Part shown: in pieces, positions 13,013-25,139 of the stretch
Numbering within the stretch: position 1 is the first letter of the stretch
Layout: each line of letters begins with the position of its first letter
Source of the DNA: Cyclina sinensis
Taxonomy: Eukaryota > Mollusca > Bivalvia > Venerida > Veneridae
Length of the DNA stretch: 64,000 bases
Direction: 5' to 3'
Assembly: GCA_012932295.1 (NCBI GenBank)
Contig: JAAONU010000014.1
Span: forward strand, 14,263,039-14,327,038
The notes under the pieces: generated by a model
Told to the model about the DNA's origin: nothing
Databases searched by the model: none
What the model saw: the letters and a program-made list of their open reading frames with translations, nothing else
Program-made: the position numbers and the translations under genes

Positions 13013-13153
13013 TGTAGCAGAGGTATAATACGGCACCTGTACCCCCCTGTCTATCAGCTAGCTTTTATGGCGACGTGGTAGAGTGTCCGATTCGTAATCG
13101 AAGGTACCCGAGTTCAAACCCAGCTCGGGGCATGTGGATTTTTCCAGGTTACA
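13013..13153 (+). repeat. 141-bp LTR (right) with tRNA-like segment
   Basis: Same length and ends as the left LTR. The anticodon-loop equivalent reads TTCGTAA here, so the CTT of the left copy is not preserved. That argues against selection for a working tRNA. Confidence 0.7.
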
Positions 13154-14639
13154 TTCGGTATGGCAAACTGTTATGATTTGTTAAGGACATGGCTACAATT
13201 GTGCATCCATTGAGCACATTCTTACGCAGGAAGTATAAATTCAAGTGGACAAAAGAAGCATAAAATGCGTTTGACAAAATCAAACAAGTAATAACGTCAG
13301 ATGTCGTGTTGACACACTATGATCCATCATTACCAATCAAAGTTGCTAGCGGCGGTTCAGCTTATGGTCTATGGTCTGTCATTTCTCATATCATACCTAA
13401 TGGTGACGAATAGCCTTTGCAAGTCGCACTTTGAACAAAGCAGAATCTTAGTATGCACAGATTTAAAAGGAAGTTCGGAACTTGTTATGGGCTGTGCAGA
13501 AGCGGAACACCTACATTTTCGGACGAAAGTTTACATCAGTCACGGATAATCAGGTTTTACTAACGATATTTAGTCCACAAAAGGCATTCCAATGACCACA
13601 GCGTCACGTTTACAACGGTATGCCATAATACTAAAAAAAAAACGATTATGACATCGAGTTTAAATACTCACAACAAAACGCTAATGCCGATGGATTGTCA
13701 AGATTGTCATGTAATTCAGAAAATCAATCTGAACCAAGGATGTGTTCAGTTTGAAGCAAATAGAAACCTTGCCAGTAAGAACAGCACAAATTCAAAAGGA
13801 AACAAGACGCTATATCACGCTGTCGAAAGTTCTGGAATACACATTAAATGGTTGGAAAGACAAACCTACAGATACAGTACTACAACTTCTCATATTACAA
13901 CCGGAGAAACGAAGTGACGGATAAAGTAACTGTCTGATGTGGGGACTTCGTGTTATTATACCGAAGAAATTACGCGAAAAAGGTGTTGAATGAATTACAC
14001 AAAGAACACATAGGCATAGTTAGAAATGAAAATTAAAAGCAAGATATGTACGGTGGCCTTGGTAGGACAGTGATATTATGTTAATGGAAAAGCAATGCAT
14101 TGGTTGTCATGAAAATCAAAACTCACCGCCACCAGAATACTTACATTCACTCGGGACCTTTCATGGGACACATGTTTCTCACAATAGCTGATGCGCTCTC
14201 TTAGTGACAGGAAGTTGAAATAAAGAATTCGATGACAGCCGAGAAAACAATTGATCAGTTACGCACATATTGTGGACGTTATGGCGTATTGAACCGGATT
14301 GTTAGTGATAACGGAAGTCAGATCAGAAGTGAAGCATTTCAACGATTTTGTAAAAACAATGAAAGTTTACATAAAACATCAGCTGTGTATAAACAAAGTA
14401 CTAACGGTCAAGCGTTTTGTACAAAGTTTCAAAAATGCAATGAAATCAGAATCTCTTGAAAAGTGTTCATTCACAAAAAGTAGCTAGTTTTCTGTTGGCA
14501 TACAGGAATACTCCTCACAGAGTTACAAATAAAACACCAGGAATATTATTATCGACAGACGTTTCCGTTCACGGTTAGATGTAGTGAAATCAAATGTACG
14601 AGAATCAGTTGGAAAGGTCGAACTAACCGCTTTGCCCGC

Positions 14640-14905
14640 GTGGGTTCAAATCCTATCCTCGTTGCCAACTGTTGTGTATTAGGTATTAAGAAATACAAAA
14701 CACTGTGAGTTCGTAGACTAGACTAATTTAATACAGTTGGATCCTCTTTACAAACAAATCTGTAAGTAGTAAGTGGTATATGTATAACTGAAACAATAAT
14801 ATAACAATTATTTTTATAATCATCATTATAACCTCAACATTTGTGCCACATTTGAATAAAAAAGAAGCTTTCTCTTTTTTCGGAAAATGCCGTTGTAGTG
14901 AACAA
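14640..14905. mobile_element. Copy A-specific insertion with a B-box, SINE-like
   Basis: Copy B runs directly from GCCCGCGTG to the sequence before its HSPA12 exon. Copy A has about 265 extra bases that begin GGGTTCAAATCC, which fits a pol III B-box. No A-box or poly-A tail was convincing, so this is at best a truncated SINE. Confidence 0.35.
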
Positions 14906-14966
14906 ATGATTTTTTTAGTCGCCCCAAAAATGGTCGTTTTTAAATAGTTAAAACAAAGACACTTAC

Positions 14967-15164
14967 CTCCTCTCTGCACAACAGTATCTTAAACCTGTCG
15001 AAGAAATACCAGTTCCAGGTTTCGCCTTCTGCTGCCAGTTCATTGTATTTACGCTCGGCATCACGGCCGAATGAATGGAAATTTTTGTCCTTGTCAAACA
15101 GTATGCATGTAGGTGTTTTGTGTGAAATTGTCGTCGAGGTCGTGGACCAGTTGTTTACCGTGAT
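14967..15164 (-). CDS. HSPA12-like copy A, third exon (numbered by homology)
   Basis: 198 nt, phase 0 at both ends, between acceptor TTCCGCAG and donor GTAAGTG. It encodes ITVNNWSTTSTTISHK, then FDKDKNFHSFGRDAERKYNE and DRFKILLCREE. It differs from copy B at about 11 of 66 residues, so the duplication is not recent. Confidence 0.85.
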
Positions 15165-15599
15165 CTGCGGAAAAATATCTATATTCATACTACGTACTAG
15201 AAATATATGAAAGTACGAGTTACGTGTAAAAGATCATATAAGCAGCAATGTTGATTTTTGCTATATATAAATTGCGTGTAGGAGGTCTGGTTGGTCGGTG
15301 ATAAAGAGACAATAGAAATAAATCGTACTGATATGTTCTGTCATCAAGCAATCTTTATTGGAGACTCGTTTTGCTTTAGGAGACCGACATTCTTATTGTG
15401 CGTGCGATATAACAATGTGAACGCGTGACACATGGTAACTTCATCTGATCATATGCAAAGTCATGTAACCTTGTTTTTGTTGATAGAAATTTTATACTGG
15501 CTTTGTTTATTTAAGAGAGATTTATCTCCGTACATAGACAGTTGAAAGAGTGAGTATCTGTAGAGGAGGTAATAACATGTGAAATAAAAATATTCAAAC

Positions 15600-15731
15600 C
15601 TTGAAAGGATAATCCTCAAAGTCGGCTCGAAACTGGAAGGCATAGCCCGAGTATGTCGTACCAAAATCAATGGCTGCAACAAGAACTCGCTGTTTCAGCG
15701 CAGCAGCGCGCACTGGTATAGATGGGGATCC
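15600..15731 (-). CDS. HSPA12-like copy A, exon with phosphate-1 motif
   Basis: 132 nt, 44 codons, between acceptor TAAG and donor GTTTGA. It carries VLVAAIDFGTTYSGYAF, the phosphate-1 loop of the HSP70/actin ATPase fold. No in-frame ATG is in the exon, so the start codon lies in an upstream exon that I did not find. Confidence 0.85.
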
Positions 15732-16467
15732 CTTAAATGTAAATAAACTGTTGTTTTTATCGGATTTATTAGATTGCTGTCAAGAAACAGAAAAGAAAGA
15801 AAGAATGAAAAAAGGAAAAATTAAGAAAAGAAAAAAGACAAAATGAATTCAAACGGAATAATAAGTTAGGCCACAACAAAATGATAAGTTGTTCTTCGGA
15901 TATTTTATAGAAAAAATGGGGCTAGCAAGCGAGTTATTAAATTTTCACTATTCATGCTTCTTTTTTCTATAATTCTATTATGTTTGACTGAATAGACAAA
16001 TCTCTTATTAATGTACTTTAACGTAATGGAAGAAACGTTTAAGCATTAGTGACTGCAAATTTAAAACAAGAAATTAGATGATCACAAAAGCGTGGCTACG
16101 CCCAAAATTGTATTTGGGCAGTCAGGACTTATGTGTCATTTAACAAACTACTGCTATTCATGTGTCATAAAAGTAGTTCCACAGATTTTCGACTAAAACA
16201 AAATGTGTGGATTCAAGAAATACTGAATTAAACAGCTTCTGTGTACACCACTAAACACATTTTTTAACAGAAAGAGAAAATGACACACTATACCTGAAAT
16301 GTGTTTCATTAGTCTTGCGCTTACATTAATTACACGCTACAGCTGCGTACATAAAGGGAAGAAACATTGTGTTGATTAAGAATCTTCTTCAACGCAGAGC
16401 TTCTCCCCCTGTCATATCAGTAGCTACCTGGAGAATGAGCCATATAATACATTATAAACAGGTAGGA

Positions 16468-16745
16468 AGTTAGCAGTAGCAGTACGCAGTAGCAGTTGGC
16501 AGTAGAAATTAAATCAAACGTGAAGTTCTCAGTAGCAGTACCAGCAGTAGCAGTAGGAAAAACGTGAAGTTGGCAGTAGCAATAAGTAAAAGCAGTAGCA
16601 GTAGGAAAAACGTGAAGTTGGCAATAAAAATAAGAGCAGTAGCAGTAGGAAAAACGTGAAGTTGGTAGTAGCAGTAAGAGCAGTAGCAGTAGGAAAACGT
16701 GAAGTTGGCAGTAGCAGTAAGAGCAGTAGCAGTAGAAAAAACGTG
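16468..16745. repeat. AGCAGT-rich minisatellite, unit about 45-50 bp
   Basis: About five imperfect units pair an AGCAGTAGCAGTAGG block with a AAACGTGAAGTTGG block (the latter at about 16560, 16607, 16651 and 16696). Open frames on both strands here are by-products of the repeat. Confidence 0.85.
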
Positions 16746-17230
16746 AACTTAGCCAATGAATTCACACTTTCTTTCAAACTTTCGCCCCAACGACTACATT
16801 CAATGCAATTTTCAACTGCAAAAATTATGACACCTTATTCCAACATAGAAAACCCCCTGTAATTCGCCAACCCTACACGTACTGGTAGGTTTATCAAAAC
16901 ACGAATGCATTGTATTCATAGCTTATTCTATATGAGGATGACACCTGGTTTCTCTTACCTTATTTAATAGTTTGAAGCCTTATCTTAAGCCGTTAGTGGC
17001 ATAAAGATTTCTGTTTACCGATGACTTCTCTTCTAATGATGTAAACTTTACCACTCTTATGTTTATACATGGTGATAGATATGAACAATCATTGATTTTT
17101 TTTGATTTTTTATGAAATTTATAGATCTTTATTTTGTAGAAAATGTTTAATTCTAATGAATGAAAGAACTAAAATCCAGATTAAATGTTTGGATGCAATA
17201 ACAAGAGCATATGAATTAAAACAAAACGTC

Positions 17231-17254
17231 AACAACAACAACACACACACACAC
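17231..17254. repeat. (AAC)n/(AC)n microsatellite
   Basis: Short AAC triplets followed by about eight AC repeats. Confidence 0.85.
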
Positions 17255-19578
17255 GTATGATTTTTATGAAGAATTCCTTCAAATAAAAAACTTAACTTGC
17301 ATTCTTCATTCAGACAAGTCCTGATAAACTTCCTCAACTTTGTATGTAGATTTTTTACTTCCAAGAACTAGTGTGTTAGCTAACAGTCCCTATTAATGAT
17401 AATCATTGGAAAACTTTTTTTTATTTTGTACATTATTTGCCTAGATTTTACAACGTAACATTTTATTTAGATGAGATATTGATGCCCAACAAACTCGACA
17501 CAGTAATGCATGATATCGTTGCACAACTAGGGCTTTTATCTTCGAGGGGCTAAAAAGTTAAAAATGGTTATTAATCGGGTAATTCTACTTAAAAATTGGT
17601 GATTTTTGGTGGTGAATTACCAACACAATTCCTATTTACCTACTTAAATCATCCGCACGGACACTGTTAAATGACAGCTCATCTTTGAATCAGTAACATA
17701 GAAGTGACATTATAGACACGTACTTTTTGTTGTATTATTTATTTTAAGGATTGTGATCCCATGTTTCACGCGGATACAAGATCAAATATCATGTGACCAA
17801 AGAATAACCCTTTGTATTTCCAAGTCAGCTATTAAATCATATTATAACGGAGCTCCTACAGTGACATAATTTACATTCATTTTATGTTTGTCACATTAAT
17901 TTTGATATTGTACCTGCTTGATACATGGGATTTCCATCCTTAATTAAATATTTCCTTTGACATCGTTTAAATGTAGTTTTTATTCAAATTCTCCCCGCTG
18001 AAATTAAAATTACGACACTTTTCAAGTTCCCGACAGGTGCTCCTCTAATAATAGTTGCGTGAATTAAACTACATGTAATAAAACCTTATTTTCTGAAAAT
18101 TTTTTTTTTTATTCATTTCAAATACCTTTATTTCACCGGTGTTTGAAATTGGCAAACAATAATAATTGGTTTTTGACGGACGTGCAAACAGACATTTTTG
18201 TTTTAATTTTATTTTCTACTCTGACATTTTAAAGGAGTGATTAACCGACAAACGACTTATCAATTTTGCGAGGCCTCACTAGATAACAAACTAGATAACA
18301 AATAACAAAATGTCACTGGTGAACAAAGATCAGGTTTTAAAAGAAAATTTCTTTTAGATAATAATGGAATCTCAGAATGGCAATAATTTACACATTATAT
18401 CTTTTTTCTGTCGTGAAACACTGCAATATCGAGCATTAACATAAAATTTGTTTCAAAAGTATTGTAAAAAATATTAATTTGTATTATATATTGACTGATG
18501 ATATTGAATAGAATTTCTGAAATGAAAGTCATCAAATACAAATGTATTTTTTTCCTGTTCAAATGAAGATGATATTAAACATTAATTAAAATATACAATA
18601 CAAATTGAACTTATTTTACAGAACAAGTGAAAGATGTACTACACATGTACACATTGAATATTGCAACTTGTCACGTCATGTCATAGATGTTTTCTTGAAA
18701 GAATAGAGACTGAAACATTTATAAGTAGTGAACTTTATATAAGAAGTGAAAAAATCCCTGTGAAATAAATTGTTAAATATTGTACTTTCAAAAAAGTACA
18801 TATTTCAACTTTCTCTTTCAATAATGTTTACCTCCTTTTTCTCATTTACTCGTTTGATACTATGAGTAATTAATATCATTCTGATTAGTTTTTGAAATGT
18901 ATAAATGCATGATTTTACCTGCCCTATTCTACTGTATGACGCCATTTAATTACTTTAGTCACCTAAATTTATTTTCACTTTTCTCTTTTCAAAAAAAAGG
19001 AGATTCGTTTTTAACCTTCCTCTTTCGAATTTAGACAACAAAGAACGATAACTGCATCAATGCATTAAATTTTATTCCAAAATGATTAAGCACCGAAAAA
19101 TCATGCATTTAAGCGTAATGAAAACTAACTCAAAGTTGACACATCAAAGGAGTAAATTGGAAAAGAGTTTTAAACATTATTTAAAGAGAAAGTTAAAATC
19201 AATTTATTTCGCTAGGATCTTTTTTTCACGAATATCAAATGTGCAAAATGTAATGAAAATGGCTTACGGGTGCAATATATTTTTCTTTGGCTACATTTCA
19301 TGTTCCCAATTTCAACCCCACACGGATTTACTTCCCCTGACGATAACTGTTGCGGTTGAAACTGATTTAGGCTAGAGATCTGTGGTGGACGTTTTCAGCA
19401 TGGAGTAGCGGTACAGAATTCGGACAGAAATTTCTTTGAAAACAACAAAATGTAGCATGGTCTGTTTTGTTCACAGGCGCTCTGTTACATAGTCTGACGT
19501 TCCTGTTTAAACCTTAATTGATGCCCTAAATACGCCAAAAATCAAGCTATTCTTTTTGTTATCTAGATTTTAGATATA

Positions 19579-20449
19579 CAGTCAAACTTTAGCTAACGAC
19601 CACCCGCTAGTATCGACCCCTGTCAACAACGACCGTGTTGTTTTTCCCCCGACGAATATTACTCTACAATGACCACTGAATAACGGGAACCTGTTTCCCG
19701 CGACCAGCGACCGGTGTTTTCACTTCTCAAAAGGCCAGTTATCACCCGAACAACTACCATTGTCACCATTTTGTCTATTGTTTTGTTAACGTCAAATAAG
19801 CACACCATAGAAAGGTGTGAAAAACACCTTAGTTGTTTGGTCTTCGCGTCATCTTTGATCAACAATGGTGAAACTTGATTGAAAATTTAATGTTGGATAA
19901 TTAGTGCCCAACTGTGTCGCCAGTTTGATTAGGTATTTTTTCAATACATAAATCAAGCACTACCAAGGGAAGGAACTCTTCGTGACAATATTAAATTAAA
20001 TTGAATGACGGACAAATTAAAATTAATTAACTAATTAAAAAGGTAATTTCCGTTTTTATTTGGTTTATTTAGCGAGTTTCAATCAGCATAAAAATCCCAT
20101 ATTTTAAAATAGAGCTACGGCTAACGGGAATATACTAGAATATGAAGTGCATTATTTTCGGATACAAATTGAGGCTACTATCTGTAATTACAGATTGTGT
20201 TATTTATGTTTATTGCGTTTCATGCATATTAACTTTAAATTAAAACAAAATACATTTCCTTTGTACACAATCATTTAAATGATACTCCTACAAATTGAGG
20301 TATATATGTATATTCTACGTTTCATACCGTATCCAAATGCTGAAATAAGGAAATAAATTATACATTACTGGTTCCCCGAACAAACCAATTGTGAACAAAG
20401 ACCACTTTTGCTCATTCCCTGGAGCGGTCTTTGTTCTCAAGTTTGACTG
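19579..20449. mobile_element. CAG...CTG inverted-repeat element, Tigger/pogo-like, non-autonomous
   Basis: Copy B lacks this 871-bp segment: its sequence passes straight from GATATA to TCCTCAC. The left end is CAGTCAAACTTTAGCTAACG. The reverse complement of the right end is CAGTCAAACTTGAGAACAAA. Pogo/Tigger elements typically have CAG-starting ends and TA target sites; TA is present on the left, but the right flank reads CG. No transposase frame is present. Confidence 0.6.
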
Positions 20450-21833
20450 CGTCCTCACTATCGCTGAGGAGTTATTCTGCATGCATGTTAATCAACAAAG
20501 TATCATACATATTGTACATGTATTTTGTTCTTTTATTCTATTTATCGATATTGGAAAAACACGTCAACTGTATATATACAACTGTTGACAATCTTTTGTC
20601 CAGATCTGCTTCAGTGTTTTCAAAAGGGGTATCAACGATTTTATCTTACCCGAACCAAAGCTACTCCATTTGTACATTGTCCGTCAGTCTGTCCATCCTT
20701 TCACACTTTATCAAACATCTGCTCAGAAATTTTACTACAGAGCCGACGGGAACAAACTTTGTACAAATGGTTCTGCTCATATGACCAAGATACCTTCAAT
20801 ACCCATATGAGGTAAAATCATTTAAAATCATATTTGTTTTCCTATCTTTTACAAATATAGGAAAATCATGACAAAAATACAAAAAAAAATCATAAGTTGA
20901 CAATTTAAAAAGATCTTAAATCTTCAACATGAAGTAAGCTGTACTGGGGCTACATACATGCTTCCCCTGTACTTGGGCTACATACATGTAAAACTCCTCA
21001 GACATAAATTGCATTTAATCAGTGTCGAAACTTGCATTTCAATTTAAGTATCAAAATGTTGTCCCAAAAGTGTTGCCTGTCCTTGCCTTTGTGTAAAATT
21101 GATATATAAAATAATGGAAAGAATGAACGAGTAGAGCAGATTGAGTCATAAGATATATCAACAACTGAAATCAAATCGACAAAGTCATTTACGCCTTTCT
21201 GTTCGCATTGACTTTGTACAATACCGTGGTTCGGCACATCCCGAATGATATTTAAGAACTTAATGTTTTATTCAATTCGTTTTATTCGCGTCATGAAAAT
21301 CGAGTCCAATATGTGCATGAATACGTCAGGTATTATAAATATACACATTATATAAACTTCATGCTGAAATTATTTTGACAACGGGCCGCATGCAAGCTAA
21401 GCTTGTGAACCTTTAAGATTACAATTTGGGGGCGTAAATGCTCGATGCCGGGATTCCTTTCCATTTCTTGACTAGTGACCAATGATATGTCGATGTTTTT
21501 TTTCTCGTCCACCAATGGAATTTTAGCAGCTATCTTACTTTCACTTTACAGAACAACGGAAGTCAAGGTGAAAGCAGACAGCCAGGTCGCAAATAAGACC
21601 GTTACAAAATTATAGAATGAACTTTAGGTCGCTGTTGTCGCTGTTTCTATTATACAGGCTGAAGTCTGTGTTTTAATTACGCATAGCAAAATTTTGGTGT
21701 GTCAATTGATCAAAATAACAATTACACACGGGAAACACGAGTTAACAAGAAGACAAACGGCGTGGCTAAAAAACTTTGGATTGCTCACACATACAAACAA
21801 ATGGTTAGAATTTATTAATATAATGACACTTAA

Positions 21834-23727
21834 AGGTCATGTGACACGACTATAGCAACTTTGTCTATTCAAAATGATCATAATGTTCTGATTAAAATGG
21901 TTTATCTACGGAATTACGAAAATATTGCCTTTGATAAGAAAAAGCGTGTTTTTGATGATCGGCTGTTTCCGTTTCGACATCGGTACTTTCCGCCGCAATT
22001 TTTGGCTGTGACGTAGATTTATCCCTACTGTACCAGGCAGTAGTGCAGAATTACACTGCTCGTAACACATCCTCAACCACAAGTGCAAGAAACATGATAA
22101 AGGCACACTTATAAAAATAACATGCTATAAATTGTTAGTTAAATAAAATAATGTGATTACTTCTCGATTTTTATAAGTAAATTCAAACTTTGTGCCGGGA
22201 GAACGGGTTGTATTTTTACCTTAATAAATATTAATTAATATTCCAATTTCTTCCATGTTGTGGTTCTATATAAAACTATCTCCTCCACGTTTTTACATGC
22301 TGCGTAACACCTCCTCACTTGATGTTTACGTCAAAAACAAATTATTTTTCATTTAAATGTAGTAAAATTGAAGTGAATTTAGGTGATCTAATGTGTTAAC
22401 ATTTGTTTCACTGGAATGGAAATTCACACTACAGTGTATTTTCACGTTGGGATATTGTTTGAAAAATAATAATATGGCATGTCCATCAAGCAGAAATTTG
22501 TGTCTGCTTATAAATTAATATCCAGTGAAATGTCAAAGATCCATAAATCACGCCTTATACTGTGGGATTTATGCAAATTAACCTGCCCAAAATGGACCCT
22601 TGTATATTCTACAAAGCTGTCAAAACAAAGCAATTAACTTTTTTATGACCCAATCAATGATAAAGTTGAGACAAATAGCAAAATTGTATTGCAAGTGATC
22701 TTACAAATTGATTGTATTACTTTTGATCAGTCACACTTGTGAAAACATTATGTAATAGCTTGTTCCAATTAACATTTCTGGATGATTTTTAGTTAAGAAG
22801 CTTCCATGAAGATACATATTTTAATAAGATAATTTAATGTAATGGACTATTTATGATGAAAATAAAAATCATTCGACTTCTAAATGTGAACAAATTATTA
22901 AAAAAAACAACAACAACAACAAAAAACAATGTGTTTGTGTTATGATTTTGACATAGCTTTTAGGGCTTCTTCATATTATTTGTTCTTTGATCAATATTGT
23001 TTTGTTTTCAAAAAAAAATGTAGAATGAATAAGCCAAAAAAAAAGATAGGCATTTATAATGAAAAACAATTATAGATCTAGTCAAAGATTACTTACACGT
23101 ACCTCAGGCAAAATATACCACAGACAAATAAGCAACACATCACTGTAAGGAGAATTTTTTTATTGAAAAAAATCTCTCGATTAGAGTTAGTTTATCAAGT
23201 CTTCCAACAAACTGCATCGGATAAAAATAAGCATGTTCAAAATCTTTTTGGATCAGCTACTTGAAAAATATCTCTTAGTCTAGATATTTTCACTGATGTA
23301 TCTTTTAATTCTATAACCCTGATTAAACTAGCCTCTATATAATATTGCTCATTGGCTTCGTAATTCTTTCAAAATTACAAATTATTTATTTAAAAAAAAT
23401 CTTCAATATATATTCATGATGTTAGCTTATCTTGTTCAATTTTTTTTACTATATTCAGTCTACATTTTCACTTTCAATCATAATTTTAAAGTTTTTGTTA
23501 ACAATACAGGCAGCTGTGTAAAGTGGCAAGGAATAAATGTGCGTCACTTCCGGTTTCGCTCGTGACAGGTGCGCGCGACCAAGTGCATAAAATATGGACT
23601 TTAATTTGCTATAAAAACAACTTTAAGATGAAAATTACCTGCGGAAATTTGTAAAGCATTCATTGTTAGATATATATTTTTCGCTCATATGAAAATTTCG
23701 AGGTCAAAAATTCGTGTCTCATGACCT
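21834..23727. mobile_element. TTAA-flanked 1.9-kb non-autonomous element
   Basis: Absent from copy B at 48230-48250. Ends are AGGTCATGTGACACGA and, reverse-complemented, AGGTCATGAGACACGA, each bordered by TTAA (21830-21833 and 23728-23731). TTAA duplication is the signature of piggyBac-type insertion. The interior is AT-rich and has no transposase-like ORF. Confidence 0.75.
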
Positions 23728-24309
23728 TTAATGAATAAAATACTTAGTTTAAATAAAGATAATTTACGACACTTCAAGTTCAGCGGCTTCACCTTTTTGC
23801 TGTACAAATTAAGTTGAGGGAAGAGGGATCGAGTTTAGCACCCGGCCTATTAATATTCGGTAAACGGAAAACATATCAACATTGTGAATGCCCGCAGAAT
23901 ATGTTAAATTCTAGCATAGCCGTTTCGTAACGTATACTTGCCGTTACCTTAAATGCCCGTACAGGACTGTTTGAATTCCAAAAAAAATATCTATGGTAAT
24001 GTGCATATGTGCATTTCTGAACAAGAAGTCTATTATTGGGAGAAAAACACTATATACATATTTAAATGGCGGATCGATATGTTGGGAGCACACAGTGCTC
24101 AACAGGAATAAAAATGATACCGTACATATTAAGTAACATACAGAAACTGTATAATTCTTATCTCTCTTTCTGTCCAGGGGATCTTTTAAGCGCTTGTATA
24201 TCTACAAGATTACTACAAGTCACGTCACTCTTGATACTAGCTCTACAGGGTACTTTATTCGCAAGTGGATTAATTGGAGTACCACACATAATAACATAAT
24301 AACATAAAT

Positions 24310-25135
24310 ATCACTAATAAGTATGACAGCCGAGTTTATTTATCATAACAGGAGGTCTTATACAATAACCAAGGAAAACTGTGTAGTACCAGATTGACAT
24401 CCTTGTCTCTTTATCACAACAGGAGATCTGATACAGTAACCTTGTGATCCTGTAAAGTATCGTATATATGAGTGTGAGCACTATTCTTTCATTATATCAG
24501 TAGATAACAAGTAGAAACGGTGAAATACCATAGCTAAGTATGGCAGCCTTGTCCCTTAATCAAAACAATAGATCCTGTACAGTAACCAGGGGATCCTGTG
24601 AAGTGCCATATAGGTATGACAACTTTTCTCTGAATAAAAAAAGGTCTTTTACAGTGACAATGGGATCCCACGAGGTACCATATATGACAGCATTATCTCC
24701 TCATCTAAACAGAAGATCTCATACAGTAACTAGGGGATCCTGTAGAGTACCATATATGACAGCCTTGCTTTTTAACATAACATTATCTTATACGGTAATC
24801 AGCGGATCCATTGAAGTACTATATTAAAGTATGACATCTTTGTCTATTTATCAAAGAAAGGAGGTCTTTTACAGTAACCGAGGAAAACTGTTCAGTACCA
24901 TATAATTATAAGTATGACATCCGTGTTTCTTTATCAAAACATGAGATCCGATACATAATATGGGGATCCTATGGAGTACAATTAATATATTACATTCTTT
25001 CCTTTTTATCATAAAAAGAGATCTTATACAGTCAACAGGGGATCCCGTATCATGTATAGATATAACAGCTTTTTCTCTTTTTTCATAAAAGGAAATCTTA
25101 TACAGTAACCAGGGTATCATGTGAAGTAAACTGCT
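24310..25135. repeat. 78-bp satellite, block 1 (copy A edge)
   Basis: About ten degenerate units of the family that also fills 49135-49617, 50335-52470 and 53290-53590. The core reads like ACAGTAACCAGGGGATCCTG followed by TGAAGTACCATATA and TATGACAGCC. ORFs such as 24540-24827 simply translate the repeat. Confidence 0.85.
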
Positions 25136-25139
25136 GTGC

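Larger units (their letters stand above)
12477..13153 (+). mobile_element. TRIM-like miniature LTR element plus 282-bp leader, inserted in copy A
   Basis: Comparison with copy B at 41222-41250 shows a clean 677-bp insertion flanked by TTCG on both sides (12473-12476 and 13154-13157). Its right 395 bp are LTR (12759-12899), a 113-bp interior and a second LTR (13013-13153). The interior starts TTGGCGCCCAACG, a good match to a tRNA-Lys primer-binding site two bases after the LTR. It ends in a purine tract (AAGGAGGGGG) just before the second LTR. It encodes no protein. The left 282 bp (12477-12758) are not a third LTR and I cannot explain them; a short frame there (from 12505) has no recognisable domain. 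Such size and structure match TRIM elements. Confidence 0.65.
11030..14640 (+). mobile_element. Ty3/gypsy-type retrotransposon fragment, decayed (copy A)
   Basis: Broken gag-pol remnants lie antisense to the host gene, in the intron between 14967 and 10538. In order they are: a gag-like tail (11030-11230); an aspartic protease stretch with LDTGSAISVIS near 11500; a reverse-transcriptase region from about 11790 to 12460 (VPIVKLDGSIRTFRDFK, then frame changes and stops); RNase H-like sequence near 13190-13550; and an integrase-core piece near 14230-14440 containing IVSDNG and a later NGQ. The order protease-RT-RNase H-integrase fits Ty3/gypsy. No LTRs of this element were found. Multiple stops and frameshifts make it inactive. 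It is interrupted by the 677-bp insertion at 12477-13153. Copy B holds the same fragment, so it predates the duplication. Confidence 0.85.
8753..15731 (-). pseudogene. HSPA12-like HSP70-family gene, copy A, truncated at the 3' end
   Basis: Five exons were reconstructed from splice sites and in-frame joins: 15731-15600, 15164-14967, 10538-10320, 10086-9930 and 9063-8753. The first coding exon was not found. The joined frame is open for 338 codons. The phosphate-1 motif AAIDFGTTYSGYAF and the DCGGGTVD motif (formed across the last junction) are present, as in the actin/HSP70 ATPase fold of HSPA12 proteins. Homology with copy B stops at 8768, after KELN, and four unrelated residues precede a TAA. 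About 250 C-terminal residues, including the VGGFSESP adenosine motif, are therefore missing. VITVPAIW of copy B reads VITVPGFW here. All splice sites and frames are still intact, so it is either a young truncation or an expressed partial protein. It is probably non-functional as an ATPase. Confidence 0.75.
8768..25135 (+). repeat. Segmental duplication, copy A
   Basis: Collinear and same-orientation with 37057-49617, with many indels. Paired anchors (copy A with copy B): 8768-9063 with 37057-37352; 14967-15731 with 42265-42987; the block near 16905 with 44213; 18650-19560 with 45340-46440; 20450-21590 with 46440-47610; 23770-24330 with 48260-49170. The left edge falls inside the last HSPA12 exon. 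The right edge fades into the 78-bp satellite. Confidence 0.85.

Noticed and set aside
16529..16862. Ser/Val- and Leu-rich ORFs on both strands
   Set aside because: By-products of the AGCAGT minisatellite.
18490..18540. Second hammerhead-like CTGATGA...GAAA
   Set aside because: The intervening 17 bases do not fold into a stem.
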